From Pontibacter sp. G13 (lineage in GTDB: Bacteria; Bacteroidota; Bacteroidia; J057), in NCBI RefSeq assembly GCF_031851795.1, contig NZ_CP134696.1, positions 6,448,001 through 6,512,000 on the forward strand: a stretch of DNA of 64,000 nucleotides, written 5' to 3'. How positions within the stretch are numbered: the first letter of the stretch is position 1; each line of letters begins with the position of its first letter. Position numbers and translations under genes: made by a program. Shown in pieces: positions 35,539 to 43,774 of this stretch. Below the pieces are notes generated by a model. It was not told the DNA's origin. It worked only from the letters and a program-made list of their open reading frames with translations, and did no database searches.

Positions 35539-37080
35539 TTGAAATATCTTCTACTCGTCGCTTGCTTGATTTCCAGCTTTCCCCTGTATGCTCAACAAGA
35601 ATGGTCGTGGCTGTCTCGTCCGGAAGAATGGACGCATTCCTCTCTCTTTGAATGGAGTCAGCGTGTCAATGACCAAATCTTGAATAAGACCGATCCATGG
35701 ACCAATAAGGTGGAGTTTGTGTATAGTACCAAGCTGGATTCAGCCGTGGAACGTCTTGAAGAAACGGGGGAAAAACTCAGGAAATTTTTCTACGGTTATG
35801 ATGCTGACGGGTATCAGGTGGAGGAATTTACCTACCACTGGGATGCGAGTGAAGGAGATTGGATACCCTATGAATGGGCAGTTAATGAACGGAATTTGGA
35901 TGGAAGCATCCGTGAAATGGCCATCTATCGTTGGGGTGGGGAGTGGGTAGGTGTATTTCGGTTTAAGCATTCCTATGGATCTGATGGAGAGTTACTTGAA
36001 TATTTGTCCTATGATTGGAATGTGGTGGATCAAGAATGGACCCCCTATTGGAAGCGAACGTACCAATATCGCCGAAAGGGGACTAGAATTCACATCCTTG
36101 AATATATCTGGGATAATACTCAGACAGATTGGGTCGGTCAATTTCGCTATTATGAAGAATACAACTCGGATGGAGTGCGATTGGATATGATTCAGGAGAT
36201 CTGGAATCCATCGAGCCAATCTTGGGATTACCAGTTGCGGGAACAGGTGTTGGTCGATCCGGATGGATATTGGCAGGATGAGATCAGGTCTCGTTTTGAA
36301 GGGGCTTCAGGTTGGGAACCTTTTTCTAAAGTTAAACTCCGGTTCGATGAGGCCAATCGGCAAGTGGCAGAATTTCATTACGATTGGGTCGTCTCTTCAC
36401 AGCTGTGGCGGCCGCTGACTAGAACACAAAAGGAGTGGGGAATCCATGGGATAGATCTAGAGGTTTCAGAAGTGTGGTCTCAATCTCAAGCGGAATGGCA
36501 AAAAAGTGAGGAAAAGCAATACCGATACGACCCAGATGGAAGATTGAATCGAATTCTGTCGAATGTATTTGATACAAACTCTAGGGAATTACTCATTCAA
36601 TACAGCCAGAATCGAAAGGTGGAGGCGTTGGGGAATCTCCTGAAGAAAAATTTACTCTATCGGAACTCCCACGGGGATCCTTGGGCTGTCAATTTTCAAT
36701 ACGACTATCAGTATAGCTACGAGGAATCCGGAGGGTATGTGTTGGGCATCTCAGCAAGTCCCAATCTCCGAATCTCACATCGATTTCAGACCCATACCGA
36801 TCGAGTACGCTTGGTAGATTACTTCTATTCTGAATTTGAAGGGGCCTATGAAGCCGATTTGGAGCCTTATCCCAATCCCAGTTCGGGACAGGTTTTTTGG
36901 GAGGTTGGTGTTCGGGTTCAAGCGGATGTCTTTCTGTACGATCTGCAAGGACGATTGGTGGGTCAGGCAGAAGTGCTCCGTGGAAAGCCGGTTGACTTTC
37001 AGGAGGTTCCCGGAGGAATTTACATTTGGGTGCTGATTGGAGACGGGATCTTTGATCGAGGGAAGATTCAGATGAATTGA
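35539..37080 (+). CDS. Secreted Trp/Tyr-rich repeat protein with T9SS sorting domain
   Basis: A 513-residue protein that begins at a TTG codon; the immediate signal peptide (MKYLLLVACLISSFPLYAQ) supports it. Residues 50-400 consist of about eight tandem units of 35-45 residues, with a pattern Y-x-Y-D-x-D-G, a run of polar residues, Y-x-W-D and then W-x-P (for example YGYDADGYQVEEFTYHWDAS and YGSDGELLEYLSYDWNVVD). They resemble RHS/YD-type or DUF-type beta repeats but are distinct. The tail (DLEPYPNPSSGQVFWEVG ... VPGGIYIWVLIGDG) is a type A T9SS C-terminal domain, so the product is probably displayed or released at the surface. Function unknown. Confidence 0.82.
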   Translation: MKYLLLVACLISSFPLYAQQEWSWLSRPEEWTHSSLFEWSQRVNDQILNKTDPWTNKVEFVYSTKLDSAVERLEETGEKLRKFFYGYDADGYQVEEFTYHWDASEGDWIPYEWAVNERNLDGSIREMAIYRWGGEWVGVFRFKHSYGSDGELLEYLSYDWNVVDQEWTPYWKRTYQYRRKGTRIHILEYIWDNTQTDWVGQFRYYEEYNSDGVRLDMIQEIWNPSSQSWDYQLREQVLVDPDGYWQDEIRSRFEGASGWEPFSKVKLRFDEANRQVAEFHYDWVVSSQLWRPLTRTQKEWGIHGIDLEVSEVWSQSQAEWQKSEEKQYRYDPDGRLNRILSNVFDTNSRELLIQYSQNRKVEALGNLLKKNLLYRNSHGDPWAVNFQYDYQYSYEESGGYVLGISASPNLRISHRFQTHTDRVRLVDYFYSEFEGAYEADLEPYPNPSSGQVFWEVGVRVQADVFLYDLQGRLVGQAEVLRGKPVDFQEVPGGIYIWVLIGDGIFDRGKIQMN

Positions 37081-37106
37081 GATTTACGCAGTTTCTTGAA
37101 TAAAAC

Positions 37107-37138
37107 ATGAAAGGCGGCCAGTTTTGGCCGCCTTTCAT
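37107..37138. terminator. Bidirectional terminator hairpin
   Basis: Perfect 14-bp stem ATGAAAGGCGGCCA / TGGCCGCCTTTCAT with a four-base loop, between the converging repeat-protein gene and hsp20 gene. Both sides carry T-rich ends. Confidence 0.85.
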
Positions 37139-37210
37139 TCTTGAATTGAACTACGTCAATTGAACCTTCACGTCATGATTTTTTGCTGGATCATCTGTCC
37201 GAACTTCGGA

Positions 37211-37639
37211 CTATGCGATGTCGATCAGTCGAGCAGGAGCGGGAATCGCCGCTTCTTGCTTGGGTAGTACGACATGCAAGATCCCGTTTTCATATTTGGC
37301 GGAAATCTCCTCCGTATTCACCGTCTCCGGAAGTTGGAATGCGCGCTTGAAGCTCTGCTTGCGGAATTCCCGGCGGGTGAATGTCTCGCCTTGATTCTCT
37401 TGGGTATCGGTATGATCTGCCTTCAGGGTCAATAGGTCCTGATCGATTTCAAGCTTGATCTCCTCCTTGCTGAATCCCGGGGCCACCAATTCCAATTCAA
37501 AGGTGGTGTCCGTTTCCTTCACGTTCACCGCAGGGCGAAAGGAATTGGACGTTTGCTTGGCAACTTCTTGGGCCCATCGAGGTCCGAAAAATGCGCGGAA
37601 AGGGTGGGCTGGGTGTACGGTGGTTCTGTTGGTCATCAT
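37211..37639 (-). CDS. Small heat shock protein, Hsp20 family (copy A)
   Basis: A 142-residue alpha-crystallin-type chaperone that holds unfolded proteins in the cytoplasm. The alpha-crystallin domain runs from FRPAVNVKETDTTFELELV through APGFSKEEIKLEID and FTRREFRKQSFKRAFQLPE to YENGILHVVLPKQ (the A-x-x-x-n-G-v-L motif). The C-terminus IPAPARLIDIA carries the I-x-I/V-like motif used for oligomer assembly. It lies 62 bases downstream of copy B on the same strand, with which it shares length and most residues, so the two arose by tandem duplication. Confidence 0.95.
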   Translation of the reverse strand: MMTNRTTVHPAHPFRAFFGPRWAQEVAKQTSNSFRPAVNVKETDTTFELELVAPGFSKEEIKLEIDQDLLTLKADHTDTQENQGETFTRREFRKQSFKRAFQLPETVNTEEISAKYENGILHVVLPKQEAAIPAPARLIDIA

Positions 37640-37701
37640 ATATCTGTGTGTTTGTTGTTTTCTGTTTCTAAGCTATGTGTTTGTCTGCCGGAAAGTTTCT
37701 G

Positions 37702-38130
37702 CTATGCGATGTCGATCAGTCGTGCAGGGGCAGGAATGGCCTCGGGTTGCTTGGGCAACACGACATTCAGGATGCCTTGCTCGTACTTTGCGACAATCTC
37801 CTCGGTATTCACCGACTCAGGAAGATGGAACGTACGCTTGAAGCTCTTCAGCGTGAATTCACGTCGGGTGTACGTGACTTCCGTTTCGGTCTGGTCTTCC
37901 TGAAGCTCCGCACGCAAAGTCAGTACCTCTTGCTCGAGTTCCAGTTTGAAGTCTTCCTTGGTGAAACCGGGGGCCACCAATTCGATCTCAAAGGCAGTAT
38001 CGGTCTCCTTCACGTTCACCGCAGGGCGAAAGGAAGTGGGCGTTTGCTGGGTTACTTCTTGCGCCCATCGAGGTCCGAAAAATGCGCGGAATGGATGAGC
38101 GGGGTGTACGGATGTTCTAGTGGTCATCAT
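37702..38130 (-). CDS. Small heat shock protein, Hsp20 family (copy B)
   Basis: A 142-residue paralogue of the next gene, with the same N-terminus (VHPAHPFRAFFGPRWAQEV) and the same last residues (AIPAPARLIDIA). The differences cluster in the middle and the linker (for example TSFRPAVNVKETDTAFEIEL versus NSFRPAVNVKETDTTFELEL). The start at 38130 (double Met) equals that of copy A; a frame extending 29 codons upstream is not conserved. It is transcribed first, so the pair is likely an operon. Upstream DNA to 38230 holds the promoter, but no heat-shock operator was recognised. Confidence 0.95.
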   Translation of the reverse strand: MMTTRTSVHPAHPFRAFFGPRWAQEVTQQTPTSFRPAVNVKETDTAFEIELVAPGFTKEDFKLELEQEVLTLRAELQEDQTETEVTYTRREFTLKSFKRTFHLPESVNTEEIVAKYEQGILNVVLPKQPEAIPAPARLIDIA

Positions 38131-38301
38131 ATGTCTGTTTGTTTGTTGATGTCTGTTTTGCATACACCCCGAGTTTTCAATCTGTGTGCCAATAGACTTG
38201 TGCTGACTTTTTGGCAAAAAAATACAATTACACCAGCCGAAATGACATGTATGGTATTATCTTGACTGCAAGATTGGCAAATATTAGCATTTCTATGTGC
38301 T

Positions 38302-38471
38302 GGTGCGGCTGGCAGGTGCGGCGTGAAGGATAGGAGGGGCGAGCCTTTGGGCGAGGTCCGGAGCCTTCAGCGGAGGACGGGAGCTCCAGCGAACCCCCGG
38401 ATAGCCTGACTCAGCGGCGCATGAACCCAGGCGGTCTTCATCCTGCCAAGTTCGCTGAGGCACGCCCAAAT
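38302..38471 (+). repeat. Dispersed intergenic repeat, copy 4 (forward)
   Basis: Begins TGGTGCGGCTGGCAGGTGCG and continues GGGGCGAGCCTTTGGGCGAG, then GTCCGGAGCCTTCAGCGGAG and GACGGGAGCTCCAGCGAACC, ending GTTCGCTGAGGCACGCCCAA. It is a short-subtype copy like those at 1480 and 48164. Confidence 0.82.
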
Positions 38472-38494
38472 CCACCCCCAAACACTCAAAATCC

Positions 38495-38530
38495 AAACGA
38501 GCCGCCTTCTGTGGAGAAAGCAGCTCGTTT
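38495..38530 (-). terminator. Terminator of MaoC-like gene
   Basis: Stem AAACGAGC / GCTCGTTT with additional CTTCT/AGAAG pairing inside. It lies 29 bases after the stop codon of the minus-strand gene. Confidence 0.65.
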
Positions 38531-38558
38531 CGTTGGGATACATGGTCAGTGAGTCCCG

Positions 38559-38963
38559 CTAGATTTTTTCGGCGTGCATGACTTGGGCCTTGCCGGTGAG
38601 GACGGGTTTGCCGGTTTCCTCATTGACGATGGCCGTCTTGAGGGTGGCGATGTGACGTGTGCGGCTGACTTCCTCGACGGTGATGACGGCCTTGTAGGGC
38701 GTGTCGACGAACATGGGCTTGCGGAAGCTCATTTCTTGCTTGAGGTACACGGTGCCTTCTCCGGGGAAATCCATGCCGAGGATTTTGGAGATGATGCTGC
38801 CTCCGAGGAATCCGTGGATGATGGGACGCTTGTACGGCGTGTTGGCGGCATATTCGGCATCGATGTGGATGGGGTTTTTGTCACCGCTGATCTGGGCGAA
38901 TGTGTCCACGTCAGACTGGCTGAAGGAGAATGACTGTTCGTATGTTTGGCCTTCTTGGAGCAT
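38559..38963 (-). CDS. MaoC-like (R)-hydratase/dehydratase
   Basis: A 134-residue single hot-dog domain. The hydratase 2 signature is intact: FAQISGDKNPIHIDAEYA with the catalytic Asp and His (DxNPIH), then IIHGFLGGSIISKIL. Such enzymes hydrate trans-2-enoyl-CoA to (R)-3-hydroxyacyl-CoA, or act on related thioesters. It is not next to other fatty acid or polyhydroxyalkanoate genes, so the pathway is open. It is divergent from the HAD phosphatase gene. Confidence 0.9.
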   Translation of the reverse strand: MLQEGQTYEQSFSFSQSDVDTFAQISGDKNPIHIDAEYAANTPYKRPIIHGFLGGSIISKILGMDFPGEGTVYLKQEMSFRKPMFVDTPYKAVITVEEVSRTRHIATLKTAIVNEETGKPVLTGKAQVMHAEKI

Positions 38964-39086
38964 GATGATTCAATTTTGGCGCTAAGGTAAGGATATTTGA
39001 GAGAATCGAAACAGTTGCGGTTTTCCTGCGAATGGGCGTACAGATCTGGCAGGAATCGTTATGTTTGGGGGCAACACCCATCCTAC

Positions 39087-39950
39087 ATGCAAGAAATCAT
39101 CGACCGCCCACGGGTATTTTTCTCAGATCTAGACGGAACACTCCTCAACCGTGAGGCCCAACTCTCGGCGTTCACCCGCAAGCACTTCGAGGAATTGCTG
39201 CAAATGGGGATGCCCATCGGCTTGGCCACAGCTCGAAGCATTGTCTCCGTGCGGAGTATTTTCGGGGATATCTCCTGCGAACTTCCCATTGTCTGTGCCA
39301 ATGGGGCATTCATTTCCGACATGAAAACGGGGGAACATCTGTCTGTCCAAGCGATGGGGGAGGGGGTATCCCAGCGACTCATGGATGAGTTGAATGCCGC
39401 GAAATTGGTGCCCTTCATCTCAAGTCACGACCGGGGCGTTGACCACATTTATATGCAACCTGTCCACAATGCTGGCACCGAATACTACTATCAGGATCGA
39501 ACGAACGATGGTGATCCAAGGATCAGATTGGTGGAAGGTTGGGATGCGCCTTTTCGGGAACAGATCGTTTCCTTCAACGTGATCGCTCCCAAGGCCCAAC
39601 TCAAGGAGATGGAGCAATCGCTGAAGGAGCAGTTTGCCGATGAGCTGAATTTCTATGGCTATAGTGACTGGTATCATCCCGATTGGTACTGGCTCTCAAG
39701 CTATGACAAGGCCGCTACCAAGGCTTCTGCCATCCGTCAGGTGATGAATCAACAGGGTTGGAACGACCGCCACTTGACGGTTTTTGGCGATCAGACCAAC
39801 GACATTCCCATGTTTGAGGATGCGGATCATGCCGTGGCCACCGCCAATGCCTGTGCCGAAATCCTGTCCCTGGCGGACGAAATCATCGGGAATCACGAGG
39901 AAGATGCGGTCGTGAAGTACCTGCTCGATGTGAAGGATCGAGTGATGTGA
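39087..39950 (+). CDS. HAD-superfamily hydrolase, Cof type
   Basis: A 287-residue Cof/class IIB HAD phosphatase. Motif I is FFSDLDGTLLNR (nucleophile and acid Asp pair), motif II is in LATARSIVSV, and motifs III/IV are the Lys in YDKAATKASAI and FGDQTNDIPMFEDADHAVA. The cap domain lies between residues 85 and 200. Members dephosphorylate sugar phosphates, flavin or pyridoxal phosphates. ATG at 39087 (MQEIIDRPRVFFSD) is preferred over an upstream one 30 codons earlier. Confidence 0.9.
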   Translation: MQEIIDRPRVFFSDLDGTLLNREAQLSAFTRKHFEELLQMGMPIGLATARSIVSVRSIFGDISCELPIVCANGAFISDMKTGEHLSVQAMGEGVSQRLMDELNAAKLVPFISSHDRGVDHIYMQPVHNAGTEYYYQDRTNDGDPRIRLVEGWDAPFREQIVSFNVIAPKAQLKEMEQSLKEQFADELNFYGYSDWYHPDWYWLSSYDKAATKASAIRQVMNQQGWNDRHLTVFGDQTNDIPMFEDADHAVATANACAEILSLADEIIGNHEEDAVVKYLLDVKDRVM

Positions 39951-40085
39951 ATTGGTTTTTCTGCTTTTCGGAATTAAATTTGATAGGATACCCCCAGCAC
40001 TTGTAGCCCTCCTCCAACGACTGAGGAGAGAAGATCCAAGCATGCAGCCCAAGCGCACGTAGAGCAGATTACCGACCGCCGAGAC

Positions 40086-40781
40086 ATGAGAGAGCACCTT
40101 GATCCGCAAGCTTCCCCCGCTGAATCTGGGGCAGAAAAATCCCATCCACTTCAACTTCCGCAATTTTCGTTGAGAAAGGCGGTCAGACCCCTGATTGCCA
40201 AACCCGCTCCCGTACTGGAGGTGGCCGAAGGGCTCGCCCTGAGATCCCTGGAGCCGGACGACGAACACCTGTTATATGATTTGGTCGAAAGAAATCGTTC
40301 ACATCTGGAATCGTGGCTAAGCTGGATCGAGCAGATCAAAACTTTGCGCGACTGCCGACGGTTTGTGGACAAGACCCGCTACAACGATATTTTCTCTGGA
40401 AGATGGGTGTACGGAGTCTGGTATGAGGATGCGCTAGTGGGGCTGTTGGACTTCAACGAGGGGGATCGTACCTTGAATCAGATCTCCATCGGCTACTGGT
40501 TGGACGAGGCGCATCAGGGACGTGGGATTGTAACCCGATGTGTAGTGAAGGCGCTGGATTATGTGTTTTCCTCCGAGGAGATCGCCCGAATTCTCATCAA
40601 ATGCGCCACCACCAACAAGAAGAGTCAGGCGATTCCCGAACGGCTGGGATTTACCTTCGAAGGGGTAGACAAGGACGCGGGAACCGTGCAAGGGAAATTG
40701 GTCGATATGGCCACATATAGTATGCTCTACCGTGAATGGATGGAGCATCAAGCAAAACGAGCATCGAATACACAACCATAG
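40086..40781 (+). CDS. GNAT acetyltransferase (RimJ/RimL type)
   Basis: A 231-residue protein. Residues 45-220 form an N-acetyltransferase of the RimJ/RimL group: LALRSLEPDDEHLLYDLVER at the start, then ISIGYWLDEAHQGRGIVTRC with the acetyl-CoA-binding Q-x-x-G-R/G segment and LIKCATTNKKSQAIPERLGF. It may modify the N-terminus of a ribosomal protein or a small amine. The first 45 residues are a proline-rich leader that may not be conserved; a later start is possible. Terminator follows. Confidence 0.88.
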   Translation: MREHLDPQASPAESGAEKSHPLQLPQFSLRKAVRPLIAKPAPVLEVAEGLALRSLEPDDEHLLYDLVERNRSHLESWLSWIEQIKTLRDCRRFVDKTRYNDIFSGRWVYGVWYEDALVGLLDFNEGDRTLNQISIGYWLDEAHQGRGIVTRCVVKALDYVFSSEEIARILIKCATTNKKSQAIPERLGFTFEGVDKDAGTVQGKLVDMATYSMLYREWMEHQAKRASNTQP

Positions 40782-40825
40782 CCTTCGGGCGCACATGAAG
40801 ATTCATGGCTATTAAGGTGTTTGTG

Positions 40826-40852
40826 CGGGGACCCATTGGGCCCCGTTTTTTT
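40826..40852 (+). terminator. Rho-independent terminator after GNAT gene
   Basis: Stem CGGGG(A)CCC / GGGCCCCG with an ATT loop and seven T residues. Confidence 0.85.
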
Positions 40853-40861
40853 ATACATGTA

Positions 40862-40984
40862 TTCGGGTTTTGAAAAACCCGTCTGTGCTGTGTCGTGCTT
40901 ACAGCACTTGTTTTGGGAAGGCTTCGGGCATTGAAAAGCTCGTCTGTGTAGAGTTGTGCTTAATGGACTGTTGAGCGAGTGTTT
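40862..40984. repeat. Imperfect tandem duplication, about 61-bp unit
   Basis: Two adjacent units starting at about 40864 and 40925 share CGGG..TTGAAAA..C.CGTCTGTG and TGTGCTTA, differing at about one third of positions. The first unit contains a small hairpin GGGTTTTGAAAAACCC. The duplicated DNA lies in the intergenic gap before a dispersed-repeat copy and is not coding. Confidence 0.6.
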
Positions 40985-41035
40985 TCAATGCAGATCCTTT
41001 TCCTTTCGAAATCAAATTCAAGGAAATGTCTATGA

Positions 41036-41221
41036 ATTTGGGCGCGCCCCGCCATTGGGCTTGGAATTCCTCGCTTGGAAAGATGGGTGGGCGGGTCAGT
41101 CCCTTCCGTGCTCGCTGCGCTCGGTCTGTGATCTGGGGGCGATAGATCGCCGCCCCCAGATCACAGACTCCTCCTAGCGTCGGCCACTTCAGGCACTTCG
41201 CGCCGCGCAGGCCATCCGCAC
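41036..41221 (-). repeat. Dispersed intergenic repeat, copy 5 (reverse, divergent, with long hairpin)
   Basis: On the plus strand it runs from TTTGGGCGCGCCCCGCCATT through GTCAGTCCCTTCCGTGCTCG and CTGCGCTCGGTCTGTGATC to GCAGGCCATCCGCAC, matching the reverse-orientation ends of copies 2, 6 and 8. Its centre contains an exact 18-bp inverted repeat at 41124-41168 not present in the other copies. Confidence 0.7.
41124..41168. repeat. Perfect 18-bp inverted repeat inside repeat copy 5
   Basis: Left arm GTCTGTGATCTGGGGGCG (41124-41141), 9-base loop, right arm CGCCCCCAGATCACAGAC (41151-41168). There are no mismatches in the stem and no T-run directly after it, so it is more a structured element than a terminator. 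Confidence 0.8.
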
Positions 41222-41260
41222 TTTAATCGATTCTCATCATGGGTTTGGCAACATGCCACA

Positions 41261-41298
41261 AGCCATCATTCCCAGAAGAATTACTGGGAATGATGGCT
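41261..41298 (-). terminator. Terminator of the alpha/beta hydrolase unit
   Basis: 15-bp stem AGCCATCATTCCCAG / CTGGGAATGATGGCT with an 8-base loop, 30 bases after the hydrolase stop codon on the minus strand. A T-run is weak. Confidence 0.65.
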
Positions 41299-41330
41299 TT
41301 GCAGGTTTTCCATGCAGGATGGGCCAACAG

Positions 41331-42164
41331 CTATTGACCGATTTGCGTCTCGAATTTCGCTTCGGGTAGCACTTTGGAAAGCCAATTCAGGCAGTTCTCC
41401 GCCACTTCCTGCCAACCCGGTGCGCCACAGATGAAGTGGTCTTTCCCCGCATAGAATGTTGAATCTACGATGCTGTTAGGGTCAGTGTAGGCGTCCACGG
41501 TCTTTTGGAGTAGGACATTCGGAACGATCACATCTTCCAATCCCCCGACGAAGAGCAGCGGTACATGTGGGGTGGCTGTGTCAATGGAGGCAATGTCTTG
41601 GGTGGCGGCCCTTGGAGTTTCTCTGCTTTCAGGGACAGCAAATTGGTCGAATAGGGCGTCTGATTCGCCTTTGGATAAGGTGTTGGTGATCGCAAAGTGG
41701 AACCAACGCTTGTATTCGGCCTCCTGAGGATTGAAGATGGATTTTCCCTTGAAAGGGTTGATGACTTTGAGGTTGGCTCGGATGAAATCCCATTTGAAGG
41801 TGCTGATGCCTTTGGGAGGTGCACTGCTGATCAGAATGGCCGCCTCTGCTCGACCCGATGCCACCAGCTTCTGCGCGGTGAGTCCCCCAAATGAGTGCCC
41901 AACCAGAATCGGTTTTTCCGGCAGGGAATCTATGAATGCTTCCAGTTGGGAGAGCCAATCCTGAAATTGAATGTCCGCCAGACCTTTGGGTGGATTCGCT
42001 CGGAGGGCAGCTGGTTGGCCTGCATGTTTGGGATGGGCCGGAGCATAACAGGTATAGCCAGATTGCTCGAAAAGTACCTTCCAGCCATCCCAAGTATGGT
42101 TATTCATAAATAGGCCATGGATGAATACCACTGTCTTGGACTGGGTTTGGGCGATGTTTTTCAT
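41331..42164 (-). CDS. Alpha/beta hydrolase
   Basis: A 277-residue alpha/beta-hydrolase-fold protein. The oxyanion/nucleophile elements are clear: FIHGLFMNNHTWDGW near the start, nucleophile Ser in PILVGHSFGGLTAQK, Asp in FVGGLEDVIVP and His in GKDHFICG. It is cytoplasmic (no signal peptide). It could be an esterase, lipase or haloperoxidase-like enzyme. ATG at 42164 (MKNIAQTQSK) is preferred. It lies 84 bases after a Crp-type regulator on the same strand, suggesting that regulator and hydrolase share an operon. Confidence 0.88.
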   Translation of the reverse strand: MKNIAQTQSKTVVFIHGLFMNNHTWDGWKVLFEQSGYTCYAPAHPKHAGQPAALRANPPKGLADIQFQDWLSQLEAFIDSLPEKPILVGHSFGGLTAQKLVASGRAEAAILISSAPPKGISTFKWDFIRANLKVINPFKGKSIFNPQEAEYKRWFHFAITNTLSKGESDALFDQFAVPESRETPRAATQDIASIDTATPHVPLLFVGGLEDVIVPNVLLQKTVDAYTDPNSIVDSTFYAGKDHFICGAPGWQEVAENCLNWLSKVLPEAKFETQIGQ

Positions 42165-42248
42165 TGTGAGATTCGTTTGATTTGCCACTTCACAAAGGTG
42201 GAGTGACATCGCTGAAAAACATTTACCCTATGGTAAAAAACGGAAAGG

Positions 42249-42809
42249 CTATAGATTTTTTCGGATTCTGCTGAGGCTCTGCTGGGTGATGCCGAGAAAG
42301 GAGGCAATGTGGGATAACTTGGCCTTTTGGAAAATGAGTGGATGCTCCTCCATCAAGTGGAGGTACCGTTCTTCGGCGGTCTCCGTGTGGATGCTCATGA
42401 TGCGCCTGCTCAAGACCATCGCAAATTCGGCGTTCATTTCTCGCAATCCCGTTCCGAGCGCCGGAACATGCTGGATCAGGGAGTTGATCTGCTGGGCACT
42501 GATCAGGGTCAGTTCGGTGCCCTCAAGCGCCTCGAAAAAGAGGATGTTTCGTTCGCCCCTGACGTAGCTGAAAGGGGACGTGATGATGGAATCTTGTCCG
42601 CAAAACCAGTGGGTGATCTCCTTGCCCGCCAGATCCAGATAGTAGACCCGGATAAATCCCTGCTGGATATAGTAAAGGTGATGGCATGGTTGCCCTTCCT
42701 TGAGGAAGATCTCCCCCTTCTGAACCGCCTTCTGGGTGAGCTTCAGGTCGAACTCAAGATTCCACTTGAGCAATTTGTCTAGATCTAGATAGGGTTTGGA
42801 GCTGAACAT
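42249..42809 (-). CDS. Crp/Fnr-family transcriptional regulator
   Basis: A 186-residue regulator. The N-terminal cyclic-nucleotide-binding-type barrel runs from KGEIFLKEGQPCHHLYYIQ through FIRVYYLDLAGKEITHWFC; the dimer helix follows, and the C-terminus IASFLGITQQSLSRIRKNL is the recognition helix of a winged HTH. The LGITQQSLSRIRK helix is typical of the Bacteroidota Crp/Fnr group that responds to unknown signals. Residues that contact cAMP in Crp are not preserved. It probably controls its own operon with the hydrolase. Confidence 0.9.
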   Translation of the reverse strand: MFSSKPYLDLDKLLKWNLEFDLKLTQKAVQKGEIFLKEGQPCHHLYYIQQGFIRVYYLDLAGKEITHWFCGQDSIITSPFSYVRGERNILFFEALEGTELTLISAQQINSLIQHVPALGTGLREMNAEFAMVLSRRIMSIHTETAEERYLHLMEEHPLIFQKAKLSHIASFLGITQQSLSRIRKNL

Positions 42810-42934
42810 GGGGCTGTGATTCTGAAGGTCGTTCTGCTGGCGAGGTGGAGCAGTTGGGGATTTGATTCTAAGCTAGTTGCAAGGTAGGGGCTGAGGTAGG
42901 ACTTTGGAAAGGGTTGATCAAATTCCAAACAAAA

Positions 42935-42963
42935 TGGCCCGCCTTCCTTAGGAAAGCGGGCCA
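42935..42963 (-). terminator. Terminator of YceI lipoprotein gene
   Basis: Stem TGGCCCGC / GCGGGCCA extended by TTCC/GGAA pairing; on the minus strand followed by TTTTG. It lies 25 bases after the stop codon. Confidence 0.8.
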
Positions 42964-42987
42964 GTATCATAGAATCGATTCTGATGA

Positions 42988-43713
42988 TTAAGCGCCTGCA
43001 GGAGCAGCTACTTCAATCACGAAGTCGATTTGGTCGTTGATCAATTTGTCTTTCAACTCTTCGATAGAGAAGATAGAACCGGAGTTGTACTCAACGCCCC
43101 ACTTGGTGCGGTCGATGGAGAAGCGCGCCTTGGCGTTTACGCCAGCGTCAGTTACCTCAACAGTCGCAGGGAAAGTCACCTGGTTGGTGATGTCCTTGAT
43201 GGTCAAGTTGGCAGTCACTTGGTCGCCTTCTACGGAAACAACTTCCAAAACAGCTTCTGGGTAAGTAGCGATGTCAAAGAAGTCTGGAGAACCGAGGTGT
43301 CCTACGAGTTTTCCGTTGTACTCTTCGTTGGTCACGTCTGTGTTGACGATAGAGTTCATATCTACGACGATTTTACCTCCAGCGAGTGCGCCTTCCACAA
43401 CGTGAAATTCGCCGCCTTTTACGGAGATCGTACCTTCGTGGAATTCGGTCGGCTTGGAACCTCTCCATGCCATTGTGCTGGTAGCTGGATCGATTGCGAA
43501 AACAGTTGCGCCTTCTGGAGCGGCAGCTTCGCCTGCGTCAGCCAAGGTAGCTGCCGCGATTTCACCTTCCCAGATGCTAGCAGGAGTTTCTACTACTTCT
43601 GCTACAGTTTCCTCAGCATGCGCTTCGTCGTGCGCTTGCTCTTTAGGAGTTGATGTACAAGCCGCAGCGAGTACAGCAACGGAGGCCGTCAATACAAATC
43701 CCTTGAATTTCAT
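42988..43713 (-). CDS. YceI-family lipoprotein
   Basis: A 241-residue protein. The N-terminal signal peptide has a lipobox (VAVLAAACTST, cleavage before Cys19). A long acidic linker (residues 20-70, Ala/Glu-rich) follows, then a YceI lipocalin-like domain from about 80 (ATSTMAWRGSKPTEFHEGT, VDMNSIVNTD, FFDIATYPEAVLEV and RTKWGVEYNSG). YceI proteins bind polyprenoid or fatty-acid-like lipids in the periplasm or membrane; in Bacteroidota they are common envelope proteins. The start at 43713 is clear. A 14-bp palindrome lies 62 bases upstream. Confidence 0.92.
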   Translation of the reverse strand: MKFKGFVLTASVAVLAAACTSTPKEQAHDEAHAEETVAEVVETPASIWEGEIAAATLADAGEAAAPEGATVFAIDPATSTMAWRGSKPTEFHEGTISVKGGEFHVVEGALAGGKIVVDMNSIVNTDVTNEEYNGKLVGHLGSPDFFDIATYPEAVLEVVSVEGDQVTANLTIKDITNQVTFPATVEVTDAGVNAKARFSIDRTKWGVEYNSGSIFSIEELKDKLINDQIDFVIEVAAPAGA

Positions 43714-43774
43714 CTTTATGTACTTGAGATGTGTTTAGAATGAGGCAAAGAAAAGCAGTTTCCGTTCCAATTAC

